Below are positions 62,147 through 64,000 of a DNA stretch of 64,000 nucleotides, piece by piece. Origin of the DNA: Flavimaribacter sediminis (GTDB taxonomy: Bacteria > Pseudomonadota > Alphaproteobacteria > Rhizobiales > Rhizobiaceae). The stretch spans positions 62,001 to 126,000 of the forward strand of contig NZ_JAICBX010000006.1 in NCBI RefSeq assembly GCF_019492055.1, in the 5' to 3' direction. The notes under the pieces are model-generated. The model was not told the origin of the DNA. It did no database searches and saw only the letters and a program-made list of their open reading frames with translations. A program made the translations under genes and the position numbers. Positions within the stretch are counted from its first letter, which is position 1. Every line of letters begins with the position of its first letter.

Positions 62147-64000
62147 ATGAGCGAACTGAAGACCATATCCATACGCGGCGCCCGCGAGCACAATCTAAAG
62201 AATGTCGATCTCGATCTGCCCCGTAACCGACTGATCGTGATGACCGGGCTGTCCGGCTCCGGGAAATCTTCACTTGCCTTCGACACGATCTACGCGGAAG
62301 GCCAGCGCCGTTATGTGGAGAGTCTTTCGGCTTATGCCCGGCAGTTTCTGGAAATGATGCAGAAGCCGGATGTCGACCAGATCGACGGCCTGTCGCCCGC
62401 CATATCGATCGAGCAAAAGACCACATCGCGCAATCCGCGATCGACGGTGGGAACGGTCACCGAGATCTACGACTATCTGCGCCTTCTGTTCGCGCGCGTC
62501 GGCGTGCCCTATTCGCCTGCAACGGGTCTGCCCATCGAGAGCCAGACTGTCAGCCAGATGGTGGACCGCGTCATGATGCTGGAGGAAGGCGTTCGGCTTT
62601 ATGTCCTGGCTCCGCTGGTGCGCGGTCGCAAAGGAGAATACCGCAAGGAACTCGCCGATCTGATGAAGAAGGGTTTCCAGCGCGTCAAGGTGGACGGCGA
62701 GTTCTACGAAATCGCTGATGTTCCGGCGCTGGACAAAAAATACAAGCATGACATCGACGTGGTGGTCGACCGCGTCGTCGTGCGCGACGATCTGCCAACC
62801 CGGCTCGCGGACAGCCTGGAAACATGCCTGTCGATCTCTGATGGCCTGGCGATCGCGGAATTCGCCGATCGGCCGATTGAAAACGCCGGAGAGGGCGCCA
62901 ACAAGTCGAAAAACGAAACCCATGAGCGGCTGGTCTTCTCGGAAAAGTTCGCCTGCCCGGTTTCCGGATTCACCATACCGGAGATCGAGCCGAGGCTTTT
63001 CTCCTTCAACAATCCATTCGGCGCCTGCCCGTCCTGTGATGGACTTGGCACACAGCAAAAGATCGATACGACGCTGGTCATACCGGAGCCCGGACGGACC
63101 TTGCGCGACGGCGCGATCGCTCCCTGGTCGAAGTCCTCTTCGCCCTATTACACCCAGACGCTTGAAGCGCTCGGCCGCCATTTCGACTTCAAGCTCGGCT
63201 CGCGCTGGAACGAACTTCCAGAAGCTGCGCGAAATGCGATTCTCCACGGGACCGATGAAAAGATCGAGTTCCGCTACGATGATGGCCTCCGCTCCTACAA
63301 GACAACGAAAACGTTTGAGGGAATAATTCCCAATCTCGAGCGGCGATGGAAGGAGACGGATTCCGCATGGTCGCGCGAAGAGATCGAGCGATACATGACA
63401 GCCGCCCCCTGCCCCGCTTGCTCCGGTTACCGGCTCAAACCGGAGGCGCTGGCCGTCAAGATCGGCGGATTGCATATCGGCGAGGTCACGGCGTTTTCTA
63501 TTCGCGACGCCGCACGCTGGTTCGAGGAACTTCCCGGAGCCCTCAACGAAAAGCAGAACGAAATCGCCGTGCGAATCCTGAAAGAAATTCGCGACCGGTT
63601 GAAATTTCTTAATGACGTGGGACTCGACTACCTGACGCTTGCCCGCAATTCCGGAACGCTTTCGGGTGGCGAGAGCCAGCGCATTCGACTGGCCTCACAG
63701 ATCGGATCCGGACTGACCGGCGTTCTTTATGTGCTCGACGAACCATCCATCGGCCTGCATCAGCGAGACAATGCGCGCCTTCTGGACACGCTCAAACGCC
63801 TGCGGGACATCGGCAACACCGTGATTGTGGTCGAGCATGATGAAGACGCCATCCTCACGGCCGACTATGTCGTCGATATTGGTCCGGCCGCCGGCATTCA
63901 CGGCGGCGAGGTCATTGCCCAGGGGACACCCCGAGACATTATGGCGTCACCGAAATCGCTGACCGGCCAGTATTTGTCCGGAAAGATGGAAGTGGCAGTG
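62147..64000 (+). CDS. uvrA: Excinuclease ABC subunit A (5' part, runs off the window)
   Basis: UvrA finds bulky DNA lesions and loads UvrB. 618 codons are in the window. The start [14 protein letters not shown] is followed by Walker [23 protein letters not shown], the zinc-finger Cys pairs (FACPVSGF / [11 protein letters not shown] and [11 protein letters not shown]), the signature [12 protein letters not shown] and Walker [13 protein letters not shown], all in order. The ATG at 62147 has CAAGG upstream. The gene continues past base 64,000. Confidence 0.97.
   Translation, partial: MSELKTISIRGAREHNLKNVDLDLPRNRLIVMTGLSGSGKSSLAFDTIYAEGQRRYVESLSAYARQFLEMMQKPDVDQIDGLSPAISIEQKTTSRNPRSTVGTVTEIYDYLRLLFARVGVPYSPATGLPIESQTVSQMVDRVMMLEEGVRLYVLAPLVRGRKGEYRKELADLMKKGFQRVKVDGEFYEIADVPALDKKYKHDIDVVVDRVVVRDDLPTRLADSLETCLSISDGLAIAEFADRPIENAGEGANKSKNETHERLVFSEKFACPVSGFTIPEIEPRLFSFNNPFGACPSCDGLGTQQKIDTTLVIPEPGRTLRDGAIAPWSKSSSPYYTQTLEALGRHFDFKLGSRWNELPEAARNAILHGTDEKIEFRYDDGLRSYKTTKTFEGIIPNLERRWKETDSAWSREEIERYMTAAPCPACSGYRLKPEALAVKIGGLHIGEVTAFSIRDAARWFEELPGALNEKQNEIAVRILKEIRDRLKFLNDVGLDYLTLARNSGTLSGGESQRIRLASQIGSGLTGVLYVLDEPSIGLHQRDNARLLDTLKRLRDIGNTVIVVEHDEDAILTADYVVDIGPAAGIHGGEVIAQGTPRDIMASPKSLTGQYLSGKMEVAV

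Noticed and set aside
1-64000. CRISPR arrays, rRNA genes and insertion sequences
   Set aside because: No regular repeat-spacer series, rRNA sequence or transposase was seen; the only clustered repeats are the iterons and operators listed.

Overview
The window looks like the chromosome of a rhizobium-like alphaproteobacterium (Rhizobiales). The right third carries a housekeeping set typical of that order: lipB, a propionyl/acetyl-CoA carboxylase alpha subunit, glutathione-dependent formaldehyde oxidation genes, tgt-queA, two cyclophilins, coaD, gyrA, a murA paralogue, ssb and uvrA. The ssb-uvrA intergenic region has an alphaproteobacterial LexA box (GTTC-N7-GTTC). The left two thirds (about 1-42,244) is a tailed-phage prophage whose integrase abuts the 3' end of a tRNA-Leu(GAG) gene. 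No second copy of the tRNA end was found in the window, so the far attachment site probably lies to the left of base 1.

The prophage reads from right to left. 40,781-42,121 is a tyrosine integrase. 35,169-40,767 is an AT-rich defence cargo: a DpnI-like nuclease, then a translationally coupled SIR2 / small protein / SMC-ATPase operon that fits a Lamassu (LmuA-LmuC-LmuB) system. 33,000-35,139 is the switch: a CI-like repressor, a CII-like regulator, a set of dyad operators with a shared TGTCG-N5-CGACA pattern, and a small rightward operon. 28,006-33,011 is the early leftward operon: CII-like protein, two very small genes, a GapR-like protein, a ParB/MT-A70 methyltransferase fusion, a cytosine-methyltransferase-like protein, a replication initiator with iteron-like repeats inside its gene, and a NusG-like antiterminator. 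9,790-26,827 is the late operon: lambda-type terminase, portal, a prohead-protease/major-capsid fusion with an internal start, connectors, tail tube, tail chaperone with a -1 frameshift, tape measure, tail tip and a beta-helix tail protein. 7,394-9,017 is lysis (GH108 endolysin and 3-TM holin). A HEPN/zinc-ribbon gene (26,845-27,807) is inserted on the opposite strand.

Left of the lysis genes lies AT-rich cargo: a duplicated membrane coiled-coil gene flanking a two-gene secreted/membrane cassette, a decayed thermonuclease, a repeat-bearing lipoprotein, and three predicted degradative enzymes (an EEP-family hydrolase, a matrixin-like metalloprotease and a non-specific nuclease).

The most interesting points are the Lamassu-like operon next to a DpnI-like nuclease, the HEPN/zinc-ribbon moron, the origin-like repeats in the initiator gene, tandem RNA hairpins just downstream of the NusG-like gene, the perfect A-AAA-AAC slippery site, and the internal Shine-Dalgarno in the capsid fusion. 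On the host side, MurA has Asp for the usual Cys and TGT has lost its zinc ligands. All calls come from reading the sequence; no database search was run.
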